This document shows, in pieces, positions 29,901-35,895 of a stretch of 35,895 nt of DNA. This DNA is from Alistipes timonensis (GTDB lineage Bacteria > Bacteroidota > Bacteroidia > Bacteroidales > Muribaculaceae): the NCBI GenBank assembly GCA_023663385.1, contig JAMPHO010000006.1:1-35895 (forward strand), given 5' to 3'. Numbering within the stretch: position 1 is the first letter of the stretch; the number at the start of each line of letters is the position of its first letter. The notes under the pieces are model-generated. The model was not told where the DNA came from. It worked only from the letters and a program-made list of their open reading frames with translations, and searched no databases. The position numbers were made by a program, and so were the translations under genes.

Positions 29901-31470
29901 GCGCGCCCGCCTCTGGGGCAACTTCAAGTATATCGACCTGGAGGGGGATGTGAAGGCCCGCGACCTGAAGATGCGCGTCAACTTCACCAACACCGTGTAC
30001 TCGACTTCCGACTCGGTGCATTTCCGCCCCGGCCTGATTGATCTCAACGGTATCACTATCAAGGATGTCCGCGGGCACACGGCCAAGCTCGACGGATGGG
30101 TGCGCCACAAGTTCTTCAAGGAGCCCCGCTTCAATTTCACCATAACGAAGGCGCGCGACTTCCTGTGCTACGACGAGACCGCGGCCCGCAGCCCGGTGTG
30201 GTACGGGCGGGTCTACGGCAACGGCTCGGCGGCTGTAAGCGGCGAGCCGGGGGTGGTCAATATCAAGGTGGATATGGCCACGGCGGCGAAAACCAACTTC
30301 ACTTTCGTGCTCTCCGACCGCCAGGTGGCCGAGGAATATTCATTCCTCACATTCCGCGACCGCACCCCGGGCATTGTCGAGGAGGACACGCTCATTATAA
30401 AGCGCGACCCGCGGATGGACCTCGTGAACCGTCTGCGGCAGCGCGTGTCAGCCGACCAGGCGGGCGCTTCCGACTACAATATATCGCTGGTGATGAACGT
30501 GACGCCCCAGGCGCAGCTCACCCTGGTGATGGACCCCGTGGGTGGCGACCGCATCCGTGCCCGAGGCTCGGGCCAGCTTCAGCTCGACTACGGCTCGGCC
30601 AACAACGACCTCAAAATGTACGGCACTTACACCCTCGACCGGGGCGATTACAACTTCACGCTCCAGGATATTATCATCAAGGACTTCACCATTCGGCAGG
30701 GGAGTAAAATAGCTTTCCAGGGTGACCCTTACTCGGCCCAGCTCGACATAAAGGCGGCTTACACGCTAAACGCCAATCTCTCGGACCTCGACGAGTCGTT
30801 CCTTGAAGACAAGGACCTGAACCGCACCTCGGTGCCGGTCAACGCCCTTATGAACGTTAGCGGCGATATGCGCCAGCCCGACGTGACGTTTGACCTGGAG
30901 TTCCCGACGCTTACCTCCGACGTGTACCGCAAGGTGCGCTCCATCGTGTCGACCGACGATATGATGAACCGCCAGATTATCTATCTGCTGGCCCTCAACC
31001 GCTTCTACACTCCCGACTATATGGCCTCCACCACCAAGGGTAACGAGCTGGTGTCGGTTGCCTCGTCGACAATCTCCTCGCAGCTCAGCTCGCTTTTAGG
31101 GCAGATTTCCGACAACTGGAACATAGCGCCGTCGTTCCGCTCCGACCGCGGCGACTTCTCCGACGTCGAGGTCGACCTGGCCCTCTCGTCGCGGCTGCTC
31201 AACAACCGTCTGCTTTTCAACGGCAACTTCGGCTACCGCGACAAGACGCTCAACACCTCGCAGTTCGTCGGCGACTTCGACCTGGAGTACCTCCTTAACC
31301 GCTCGGGAAATCTGCGCCTGAAGGCATACAACCGCTACAACGACCAGAACTACTACCTGCGCACCTCGCCCACCACCCAGGGGGTCGGCATCATCTTCCG
31401 CCGCGACTTCGACAACCTCGGCTCCTTCCTCTGGCCCTTCTCCCGCTCCGCCAAGTCCGACCTCAAATAA
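26938..31470 (+). CDS. tamB: TamB-like translocation/assembly module protein
   Basis: This is a 1510-residue envelope protein. One N-terminal membrane anchor is at about 9-30. A long periplasmic part follows, rich in beta strands and AsmA-like repeats, and the TamB/DUF490 C-terminal domain is at about 1080-1490. The last part contains MNRQIIYLLALNRFYTPDYM and GFGYRD-like outer-membrane strands, as in other bacteroidete TamB proteins. Family members span from inner to outer membrane and are linked to outer-membrane protein assembly and phospholipid transport. A purine-rich AAAAGGAAGAGAA about 12-24 bases before the ATG is unusual for this genome. No tamA/BamA-like partner lies beside it. Large size and GC-rich coding mark it as native core sequence. 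Confidence 0.88.
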   Translation: MSKWIYRVFRSLLVTAIILGFVVPAGLYVALSLSGVQRRVADEAERELSSLLAAKVTIGRLNIVPFNRVVLGDVVVETAPGDTALYASSIGAGVDLWSALRSDTWTVNYVAVMGLRGRVWRDSVGAPLNIQPTIDALSPKDKSKPPTKFSLRVPTVILRSCSLSYDVLSEPVKEGFDPNHARISNLRADIVLPRLSDRGYACEVKRLGFDERSGFSLSNLELTASLDESGLKVDNLALELPDSRLGIEPIAVPLNGLKDLGGQLKSASARVAVKGGSAVWLPDLAAFAGDLRKLPMAAVIDELSFDGGLARGSARVDVAVGDNLSLDLAATGTRLADASRDIEVSRLALRASGHSVAEVVAAFRPLSDKARALLDAAGDAELEASGGWGPEGGALAASVATDLGALTVDAEAKRLADKRYGLSAHLLTDSPLNLARLLPSAGLGAVEGDVTAKGVLANGKILSAEAAASLPRVEFRGDVYHDLAAEGSLEGDAASGRVTVDDPDLLLWLEGGFDGISGSGERRVTLKGELARCYPDRLGLWGKFPGAVLAGNVDIDLHGSDINRPAGHARLSNVSLTPAEGEPFLMKELSLTAATAPDGVLEALLRSDYVDGELRGAFDFKALPRQIAGVIAASYPSLLPAAPAIDSEVFDSANEFTLRLDVKSTEELTTLVKLPVSVIYPATINGSFSSARREMALDVDAPYLRQGNKLVEHSGVRAGVNGANGSSSLLLSTVMPTKNGPMTLRLDCAGVPDRLRADFSWNIDRPRAYEGAVGVSAAFSRYLAEGDPAEGHGRLRTVVDLHRSALTFNDSTWIVNPAAVTISGRSVKIDGINVHHGRQFVKIDGEVSDDPLSALTVDVRDFSLDYLFETLGIDNVALGGSATGTFYASGLYTRRPALLTPGLNVKNISYNKAVFGDALVQSRWDTERNAVTIDASITRDDRFSEVHGGIFPMADSLDLTFLADRIPVKFMQPYMAAFASDITGEASGRARLWGNFKYIDLEGDVKARDLKMRVNFTNTVYSTSDSVHFRPGLIDLNGITIKDVRGHTAKLDGWVRHKFFKEPRFNFTITKARDFLCYDETAARSPVWYGRVYGNGSAAVSGEPGVVNIKVDMATAAKTNFTFVLSDRQVAEEYSFLTFRDRTPGIVEEDTLIIKRDPRMDLVNRLRQRVSADQAGASDYNISLVMNVTPQAQLTLVMDPVGGDRIRARGSGQLQLDYGSANNDLKMYGTYTLDRGDYNFTLQDIIIKDFTIRQGSKIAFQGDPYSAQLDIKAAYTLNANLSDLDESFLEDKDLNRTSVPVNALMNVSGDMRQPDVTFDLEFPTLTSDVYRKVRSIVSTDDMMNRQIIYLLALNRFYTPDYMASTTKGNELVSVASSTISSQLSSLLGQISDNWNIAPSFRSDRGDFSDVEVDLALSSRLLNNRLLFNGNFGYRDKTLNTSQFVGDFDLEYLLNRSGNLRLKAYNRYNDQNYYLRTSPTTQGVGIIFRRDFDNLGSFLWPFSRSAKSDLK

Positions 31471-31473
31471 TTA

Positions 31474-31505
31474 TTTGGCGAACCGCCGAGTTTTCACTAA
31501 CTTAG
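31474..31505 (+). promoter_or_regulatory. Probable promoter of the ATPase-nuclease pair
   Basis: TTTG at 31474-31477 is followed by 20 bases and then TAACTTAG at 31498-31505. The latter differs from TAnnTTTG by one base. The box starts four bases after the tamB stop, so the pair probably has its own transcript with a leader of about 55 bases. Confidence 0.6.
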
Positions 31506-31566
31506 CGTCGGAAATAGCGTTTCGCACGCTTTCCGCACGCAACCACGACTGACACATAGCATCTTT

Positions 31567-32970
31567 ATGAAGTTCCAAATATCGAATCTCGGGCCGATAG
31601 GCTCGGCTGAAATCGAGCCAGCGCCGCTCACCATTATCTGCGGTAAGAACAATACCGGCAAGACTTATGTGTCGTATTCGTACTTCGGTTTTGTGGACTA
31701 CTTTAATAACGGAGCGCTCATAAAGTTGCCAGATGATATATGCGACGAGCTTGTTGAAACCGGCTCGGTGAAGATTGACCTTGGCTTTCCGCAATATTTT
31801 CATGATCTGTTCTTCAAGAATATATCTGAGAACCTGAGCATAATGCAACCGATTATTTTCGCTGCAGAACCTTCGCATTTCAAGCGTACGTCAGTCAATA
31901 TCACTATCAGTGCTGAAGAGATTGTCCCACTGCCGGTATTCAGGAAGGAACTTAATGCCGGAAGCGCTTTTTCTATGAGCTTTTCCAAATTGAAGGAGGA
32001 CGATTTCTTGACTATCACCCTGCTTAAAGGAGAGCGTTTTTCTGAATTGGAAGCGCGTGACGCTTTTAAGCCGTTGATACAGCAGGCCGCTGGCGAAGCG
32101 GTAAAGCATATATTGTTTTCCCGCTTGGTGCCGACGACGACGTTTGCCAGCGCCGAACGTACTGGCGCGCTTATGTTCCGCGACGAGCTGACTAAGGAAA
32201 AGGGGAGCGACATAGGTAGCCTTATCGACAGTCACCCGGGTGATCTCAATGGACTTGTGGAGGATGTTAGTCGTTCGCTATATCCTATACCCGTAATCAA
32301 AAATATTGATTTCATCAAAAAGCTAAGATCGATAGCTTTGCGAGAGTCGCCGCTTGCGAAGAGTCACCCGGAGATTGTCGAAGCGTTTGACAAGATTGCC
32401 GGAGGCCGTTATGTGGCCGATGACAACGGTGTTTATTTCTCGCCGGCCGATAACGCGTCATTGAAGCTCGCCATGGAGGAGAGTTCGAGTTCGGCCCGCT
32501 CGCTCGTGATTATGTCGTTCTGGCTGCGCCACCTGGCCCGTAAAGGGGATATGATTATGATTGACGAGCCGGAGATGAATCTTCACCCCGAGGGGCAGCG
32601 GATGCTCGCCCGCTGGGTCGCCATGCTCGTTAATAATGGAGTGAAAGTGTTCATGACCACCCACAGCGACTACCTTATCAAGGAGTTGAATAACCTTATA
32701 ATGCTTTACGCCCGTCGCCGAAGCGACTCTATCCGGGGTCTGATGGATAAGAACGACATAGCGGCAAGCATGCTGTTGAAGCATGACGCGCTGCGGGTGT
32801 ATGTGGCCAAGCGTCCGTTGAAAAAGGGGAAGGATGGTACCGTGACCCTTGGCAAAACTGTAATAGAGCAAGCGCCGATCGACAAGCGTTTCGGTGTGGA
32901 GGTGAGCAGCTTCGACGATACAATCAACAGAATTAACGAACTCCAGGAAGCGATAGTGTTCAATGGATAA
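31567..32970 (+). CDS. ABC/OLD-like AAA ATPase of a two-gene system
   Basis: This is a 467-residue predicted soluble ATPase of the SMC/RecF/OLD type. It begins MKFQISNLGPIGSAEIEPAPLTIICGKNNTGKT, with Walker A GKNNTGKT at 26-33. The middle (about 50-290) is variable and mainly helical. A degenerate signature ESSSSARSL lies at 305-313. Walker B is MIMIDEPEMNLHP at 329-341 with D333 and E334, and the H-loop histidine is H366 in TTHSDYLIKELN. The last 90 residues are a basic extension with no TOPRIM acidic cluster that I can see. It overlaps the next gene by eight bases, so the two are translationally linked. Similar ATPases drive defence systems such as Septu, Gabija and PARIS, but none of these is matched as a whole. 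Composition is more AT-rich than neighbours. Confidence 0.8.
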   Translation: MKFQISNLGPIGSAEIEPAPLTIICGKNNTGKTYVSYSYFGFVDYFNNGALIKLPDDICDELVETGSVKIDLGFPQYFHDLFFKNISENLSIMQPIIFAAEPSHFKRTSVNITISAEEIVPLPVFRKELNAGSAFSMSFSKLKEDDFLTITLLKGERFSELEARDAFKPLIQQAAGEAVKHILFSRLVPTTTFASAERTGALMFRDELTKEKGSDIGSLIDSHPGDLNGLVEDVSRSLYPIPVIKNIDFIKKLRSIALRESPLAKSHPEIVEAFDKIAGGRYVADDNGVYFSPADNASLKLAMEESSSSARSLVIMSFWLRHLARKGDMIMIDEPEMNLHPEGQRMLARWVAMLVNNGVKVFMTTHSDYLIKELNNLIMLYARRRSDSIRGLMDKNDIAASMLLKHDALRVYVAKRPLKKGKDGTVTLGKTVIEQAPIDKRFGVEVSSFDDTINRINELQEAIVFNG

Positions 32971-33523
32971 GCTAACGTTGGGCAAACGCTTCTGTGATGT
33001 AACCCGCTGCGTTGGCGGGGAAATCGTTTTGGTGGAGAACGGCTATAGATCCACTCTTCGGGAGGTCACGGTGTTCGGTCTTCCGGCTGACGCGTACGCG
33101 GTAAAGCTCGATCCGATAAAGGTCGACAAGCTCTTTAATTGCGTAAAGGAGTGGAGCTTTAACAAGCACGGCGACTACTTGATTGTGACAGACAATGAGT
33201 TGGTCGTGGTTGAGATGAAGTCAAGGAGTGACGTCGATGAAGAACTCGCGCACGAGTGCGAGCTTAAATTCAAGTCGGATGCCTGTATCTTCGACTACTG
33301 CGACATCGTGTTTGACCGTATGGTTGGGAAAAATCCCTTTTTCAAAGGGCGCACGATTTATTACGTCCTTTTCTACCAAGGTCCGACGGCGGAAAAGCGC
33401 CCGGTTTCCGCGCGGCCTTCGGAAAAGCCTCCTACGCATAACGCTCCCGAAAGGTTCGCCCGTATCGCGGTCAGCAACAAGGGACGCGTGAGTTTCGGAC
33501 GGATGGTTGCCGGGGGCTGGTGA
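32963..33523 (+). CDS. Small protein with PD-(D/E)xK-like signature, partner of the ATPase
   Basis: This is a 186-residue protein with no family that I recognise for certain. Residues 69-86 read HGDYLIVTDNELVVVEMK: an Asp (D71) before a beta strand, then a second strand ending in E84-x-K86. This is the spacing of a PD-(D/E)xK nuclease core. A helix with EELAHECELKFKSDACIFDYC follows, and then strands TIYYVLFYQG near 131-140. The C-terminal part is basic and proline-containing. There is no TOPRIM, HNH or helicase motif. The start codon lies inside the end of the ATPase gene, so the products are probably made together and may act as a complex. A nuclease effector controlled by the ATPase is the most likely reading, but the fold is inferred from one motif. 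Confidence 0.65.
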   Translation: MDKLTLGKRFCDVTRCVGGEIVLVENGYRSTLREVTVFGLPADAYAVKLDPIKVDKLFNCVKEWSFNKHGDYLIVTDNELVVVEMKSRSDVDEELAHECELKFKSDACIFDYCDIVFDRMVGKNPFFKGRTIYYVLFYQGPTAEKRPVSARPSEKPPTHNAPERFARIAVSNKGRVSFGRMVAGGW

Positions 33524-33536
33524 GGCGGTGTCAGAG

Positions 33537-33552
33537 CTTGTTTAAAAACAAG
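33537..33552. other. Hairpin between convergent genes
   Basis: CTTGTTT (33537-33543) pairs with AAACAAG (33546-33552) around a two-base turn, in the 32-base gap between the nuclease-like gene and the lipoprotein gene. It could help end transcripts from both sides, but no clear T run follows on either strand. Confidence 0.4.
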
Positions 33553-33555
33553 GGG

Positions 33556-34476
33556 TTAGTTGAAGCGGGTGAGGAGGCCGTCCTCGAAGATGAGGTAGCG
33601 GCCGTCGGGGTAGGTCCAGCGCTCGTAGGCGGTGGAGTGGGAGTGGCCGCGGTCGATTTCCGATGTGGGGCCGAGGGCGAGGCGCGCCTCGGCGCGGGTC
33701 ATTCCGAGGGCCACTTTCGAGTCGCAGATCAGGGCCCAGTTTTCATCAGATATTTCGGGATACCGGCTCTTGGGGTCGGTGAATGAGAATAGCGAGTCGA
33801 AGCCGCGCGATGCCGAGGCTCCGGCGCTCATCAGCACTTCGCCGCGCTCGCCCGAGTCGGTCGCGAAGCGCGCGCGCAGGGGGTGGGTGGCGTTGCCCGG
33901 CTGCACGGATTCGATGGTTACGGGTATGAATTTTCGCCCGCGGGTGTAGGAGCCGTCGGCTGGGTTGTTCCAAAGGTTGGTGCGGAGGTAGCAACGGCGC
34001 CCGGCGAGTGCCTGGTCGGCGTCGGCCACAAACCGCGAGTCGATTATGAACGGGAGGTCCGGGGGTGTCTGCCGGTCGCGCAGCGCCGCGAGGGTGGCGT
34101 TGGCGGAGTATACGAGCGTGTCGCCCGCGGGAGTGGCGAAAAGGAGTTCGGCCACCGTGTCGCCCAGCACCCATAGCCGTTCGCGCGCCCCGGCGTAGCG
34201 CAGTTCGGTGCCGGGGGCTATGGCGGGGGATCCGGCGAACGCTTTCCCCGCGAGTGGGCTCACGGCCAGGAAGATGTCGCCCGGGTGCCAAAGTGCCAGC
34301 GGGCGGGGAGCGAGCGAGGCGGCGAGGCGTTGCTCGTCGGAGGTGGAGGCGTTCTGCCTCTCGACCTCTTTATACGTTATTTTGGGGGTTGACTCCACGC
34401 CGGTGAAGCACCCGCCCAGCGTCAGGGCCGGGAGGAGCAGCAGGGGGAGGAGGCGTTTGATTGTCGGGAGGGTCAT
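33556..34476 (-). CDS. Lipoprotein with BamE/SmpA-like C-terminal region
   Basis: This is a 306-residue predicted lipoprotein. The N-terminus has a basic start, a hydrophobic stretch and the lipobox LTLGGC, with the lipidated cysteine at C23. The middle (about 30-240) is a mostly beta-rich region that I do not recognise. The last about 50 residues, with KVALGMTRAEARLALGPTSEIDRG and YERWTYPDGRYLIFEDGLLTRF, look like the SmpA/OmlA/BamE fold (helix with G-M-T, then a hairpin ending in a -DG-L- strand). It is the last gene of a three-gene run with four-base overlaps, so expression should follow the exonuclease and membrane protein. A role in the envelope is likely; the function is unknown. Confidence 0.75.
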   Translation of the reverse strand: MTLPTIKRLLPLLLLPALTLGGCFTGVESTPKITYKEVERQNASTSDEQRLAASLAPRPLALWHPGDIFLAVSPLAGKAFAGSPAIAPGTELRYAGARERLWVLGDTVAELLFATPAGDTLVYSANATLAALRDRQTPPDLPFIIDSRFVADADQALAGRRCYLRTNLWNNPADGSYTRGRKFIPVTIESVQPGNATHPLRARFATDSGERGEVLMSAGASASRGFDSLFSFTDPKSRYPEISDENWALICDSKVALGMTRAEARLALGPTSEIDRGHSHSTAYERWTYPDGRYLIFEDGLLTRFN

Positions 34477-34703
34477 TGCTTATCGGAGTTACCGCGGCGG
34501 GAGTCGCGGCGGCGGGCCGCCCGGAGCAGGTTGAGGCGCAGCAGCCATATGCACGCGAGCGTCACGGCGATTCCGCCGAAGTAGAGTGTGCCCGATATGC
34601 CTCCGGCCCGGTAGTTTGACCATCCGAGCGCGGCCATCACTATCAGGTAGACGAGCAGCAGGGCCGGTATTATCACCGGGCGGGTGAGCAGGGGGCTTTT
34701 CAT
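34473..34703 (-). CDS. Small two-helix membrane protein
   Basis: This is a 76-residue protein with two hydrophobic segments at about 9-30 and 37-58, joined by a short GGISGTLYF turn. A strongly basic tail follows (RAARRRDSRRGNSDKQ), which should lie in the cytosol. No family is recognised. It overlaps the exonuclease gene by four bases at its start and the lipoprotein gene by four bases at its end, so all three are translationally coupled. The overlaps on both sides and the clear membrane pattern support it as a real gene. Confidence 0.75.
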   Translation of the reverse strand: MKSPLLTRPVIIPALLLVYLIVMAALGWSNYRAGGISGTLYFGGIAVTLACIWLLRLNLLRAARRRDSRRGNSDKQ

Positions 34704-35701
34704 TCGGCAGTGTTCTTTTTCTTTCCGTCGGCGGGTTTGGCCGCCGCTGTTTTGCGGGTTCTCGGCTTGGCCGGTTTCTTCGGCGCTTCGGTAGGAGCCG
34801 CGTCGGCTTTTTTCGGAGCGGCCTTCTTCGCGGCTGTTTTCTTAGGGGCCGCTTTTTTCTCGGTCGCTTTCTTTGCCTCGGCGGGTTTTGCGGTGGCGCG
34901 TGGCTTTCTCGCCCTCTTTTTTTTTGCCGGTTCGGCATTTGGGGCCTCCCCCTCGGGTGCGTCGGCCCGGCGGCGTCGGCGCTGGCGGGGAGGCTTCTCG
35001 GTCTTGGGGTTTTCGGCCACGGTGACGGTGCCGTCGTCGTTGAGCTCGATGTGAATCCCGACGCTGCGCTGGAGCGCGGCGGCGGTTTCGTCGTCGATTG
35101 TGTAGGGGCAGGCCTCCGGGTCGAAGCCTCCGGCTTCGAGATGGTTGTAGAGCTTCAGGCAGGCCCATGCGTCGAGGGCGGCGTAGCTCTGCTGCGACGG
35201 GGTGAGCGACGCGGCCTCCCAGTTGGTCAGGCGCTGCGACTTGGAGATTTTCTCGTTGAACACCACGCCGTAGATTTTCTGGAGGCTGTTGTCGGCGATG
35301 CGGAACCGCTTCACATAGGTTTGCAGCTCGACGAACCCCTCGGGCTTGAATTCCTTGAAGTCGGGGAGGCGCTGCAGCGAGTGGAAGTCATCCTTGATTG
35401 ACAGCCCTATCTTCTGAATCGCGGGATTCTCGAACAGCTCGGCCAGCCCTTTGAGCGACCCCATCTGCTTGAGGCGGAAGAGGAAGCACTCCTCGTTGGT
35501 CGACAGCTGCACGAGCGAAACCTTGTAGTGCTGGTCCTTGCGGAAGCTTGGCCGGGTTTCGGTGTCGAAGCCTATCTGGGTTAGTTTGTTGAGGTATGCG
35601 AGAGCGTCGCGGGCCTTGGCCGCTGAATCGACCATGACCACCTTTCCGGGGAAATGTACTTCGGGGAGCCCGGCGAGCTGTTCTTTAGAGATTCCTAACA
35701 T
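34700..35701 (-). CDS. 3'-5' exonuclease (RNase D-like DEDDy) with Lys/Ala-rich tail
   Basis: This is a 333-residue protein. Residues 20-200 form a DEDD exonuclease domain. Exo I is D46-x-E48 in GFDTETRP, Exo II is GLSIKDDFHSL near 99-109, and Exo III is Y173-x3-D177 in YAALDAWACLKLY, making it a DEDDy enzyme. It acts on RNA or DNA 3' ends. There is no HRDC domain, unlike RNase D proper. From about 232 the protein changes to a low-complexity tail of Lys, Ala, Pro and Arg (KKAAPKKTAAKKAAPKK), like histone H1 tails, probably for nucleic acid binding. An open frame continues to the window edge, but the domain fits the ATG at 35701 and the promoter is just upstream. It is the first gene of a tightly overlapping trio. 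Confidence 0.88.
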   Translation of the reverse strand: MLGISKEQLAGLPEVHFPGKVVMVDSAAKARDALAYLNKLTQIGFDTETRPSFRKDQHYKVSLVQLSTNEECFLFRLKQMGSLKGLAELFENPAIQKIGLSIKDDFHSLQRLPDFKEFKPEGFVELQTYVKRFRIADNSLQKIYGVVFNEKISKSQRLTNWEAASLTPSQQSYAALDAWACLKLYNHLEAGGFDPEACPYTIDDETAAALQRSVGIHIELNDDGTVTVAENPKTEKPPRQRRRRRADAPEGEAPNAEPAKKKRARKPRATAKPAEAKKATEKKAAPKKTAAKKAAPKKADAAPTEAPKKPAKPRTRKTAAAKPADGKKKNTAE

Positions 35702-35724
35702 CGGTAAGTTTGTGCGTGACAAAA

Positions 35725-35748
35725 GTTTGCCGTAACGGGGCAAACATA
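35725..35748 (-). promoter_or_regulatory. Promoter box and inverted repeat before the exonuclease gene
   Basis: On the minus strand TATGTTTG (35748-35741) fits TAnnTTTG. An inverted repeat GTTTGCC-7-GGCAAAC (35725-35731 with 35739-35745) covers most of this box and the expected start of transcription. It may be an operator or an early leader hairpin. No standard -33 TTTG is seen. Confidence 0.5.
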
Positions 35749-35773
35749 GTCGCGAAATTACGAATTTTTTCGC

Positions 35774-35781
35774 TAATTTTG
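35774..35781 (+). promoter_or_regulatory. -7 box placed five bases before the ThiF-like gene start
   Basis: TAATTTTG fits TAnnTTTG and ends five bases before the ATG at 35787, leaving almost no room for a leader. It is divergent from the exonuclease promoter about 30 bases away. Confidence 0.5.
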
Positions 35782-35786
35782 TGGTT

Positions 35787-35895
35787 ATGGATAATCGTTT
35801 TGGAAGAGATGCGCTCTTTAACCGCACCGCCAGGCTCCTGGGCGACGACGCGCTCGCCCGCCTCGCCGGGGCGAGGGTGGCCGTGTTCGGCATCG
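35787..35895 (+). CDS. tcdA: ThiF-family protein, probably tRNA threonylcarbamoyladenosine dehydratase (5' part)
   Basis: Only the first 36 codons are in the window. They read MDNRFGRDALFNRTARLLGDDALARLAGARVAVFGI. The RFxR...LG...L...A-x-V-x-V-F-G-I pattern is the start of the E1-like/ThiF superfamily and is closest to TcdA (CsdL), where a GxGxxG nucleotide site follows at once. TcdA cyclises t6A to ct6A at position 37 of ANN-decoding tRNAs using ATP. The gene is cut by the window edge, so other family members (MoeB, HesA) cannot be fully excluded. It is divergent from the exonuclease operon. Confidence 0.7.
   Translation, partial: MDNRFGRDALFNRTARLLGDDALARLAGARVAVFGI

Noticed and set aside
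31567..33523. Assignment of the ATPase pair to PARIS, Septu or Gabija
   Set aside because: No TOPRIM, HNH or UvrD-helicase motif is visible in the partner or in the ATPase C-terminus, so a named system is not claimed.

Overview
This window looks like a chromosomal segment from a GC-rich member of the Bacteroidales, probably Muribaculaceae-like. That placement rests on protein recognition and signals, not on a database search. The support is: house promoters of the form TAnnTTTG, almost no Shine-Dalgarno sequences, a bacteroidete histone H1-like protein, a Bacteroides-type serine palmitoyltransferase, a protein with a Por-secretion-like C-terminus, and RpoB/RpoC of bacteroidete size and wording.

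Positions 1-13547 hold the translation/transcription supercluster, all on the + strand: the 3' end of tRNA-Thr(GGT), tuf, tRNA-Trp(CCA), secE, nusG, rplK, rplA, rplJ, rplL, rpoB and rpoC. Hairpins that look like terminators or attenuators lie after tuf, between nusG and rplK, between rplL and rpoB, and after rpoC. Together these genes supply EF-Tu, the preprotein channel subunit SecE, the elongation factor NusG, the L11/L1 stalk and L10/L12 stalk proteins, and the two large RNA polymerase subunits.

Positions 13548-20213 (+ strand) carry a 58-residue histone H1-like protein, a secreted YD-repeat-like protein with a type IX-like sorting tail, then parE, coaD and a secreted S41 protease closely spaced. 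A cluster of short intergenic repeats (20266-20389) separates these from a convergent minus-strand block. In transcription order that block is: serine palmitoyltransferase, tRNA-Leu(TAG), tRNA-Gly(CCC), a short SSB, an OPT-family transporter and a MATE exporter. The transporter pair is coupled by a one-base stop/start overlap.

Positions 25749-33555 are the more accessory part. An ORF6N/phospholipase-D-like fusion gene is visibly more AT-rich than its neighbours. It is followed by the very large envelope gene tamB. Next comes a two-gene AT-richer operon of an ABC/OLD-like AAA ATPase and a small protein with a PD-(D/E)xK-like D...ExK signature. This pair has the layout of an ATPase-nuclease defence system and is the best candidate here for something not yet described.

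Positions 33556-35701 (minus) form a tightly overlapping three-gene operon: a DEDDy 3'-5' exonuclease with a long Lys/Ala-rich tail, a small two-helix membrane protein, and a lipoprotein with a BamE/SmpA-like end. The window closes with the first 36 codons of a divergent ThiF/TcdA-like gene, whose promoter box sits almost on top of its start codon.
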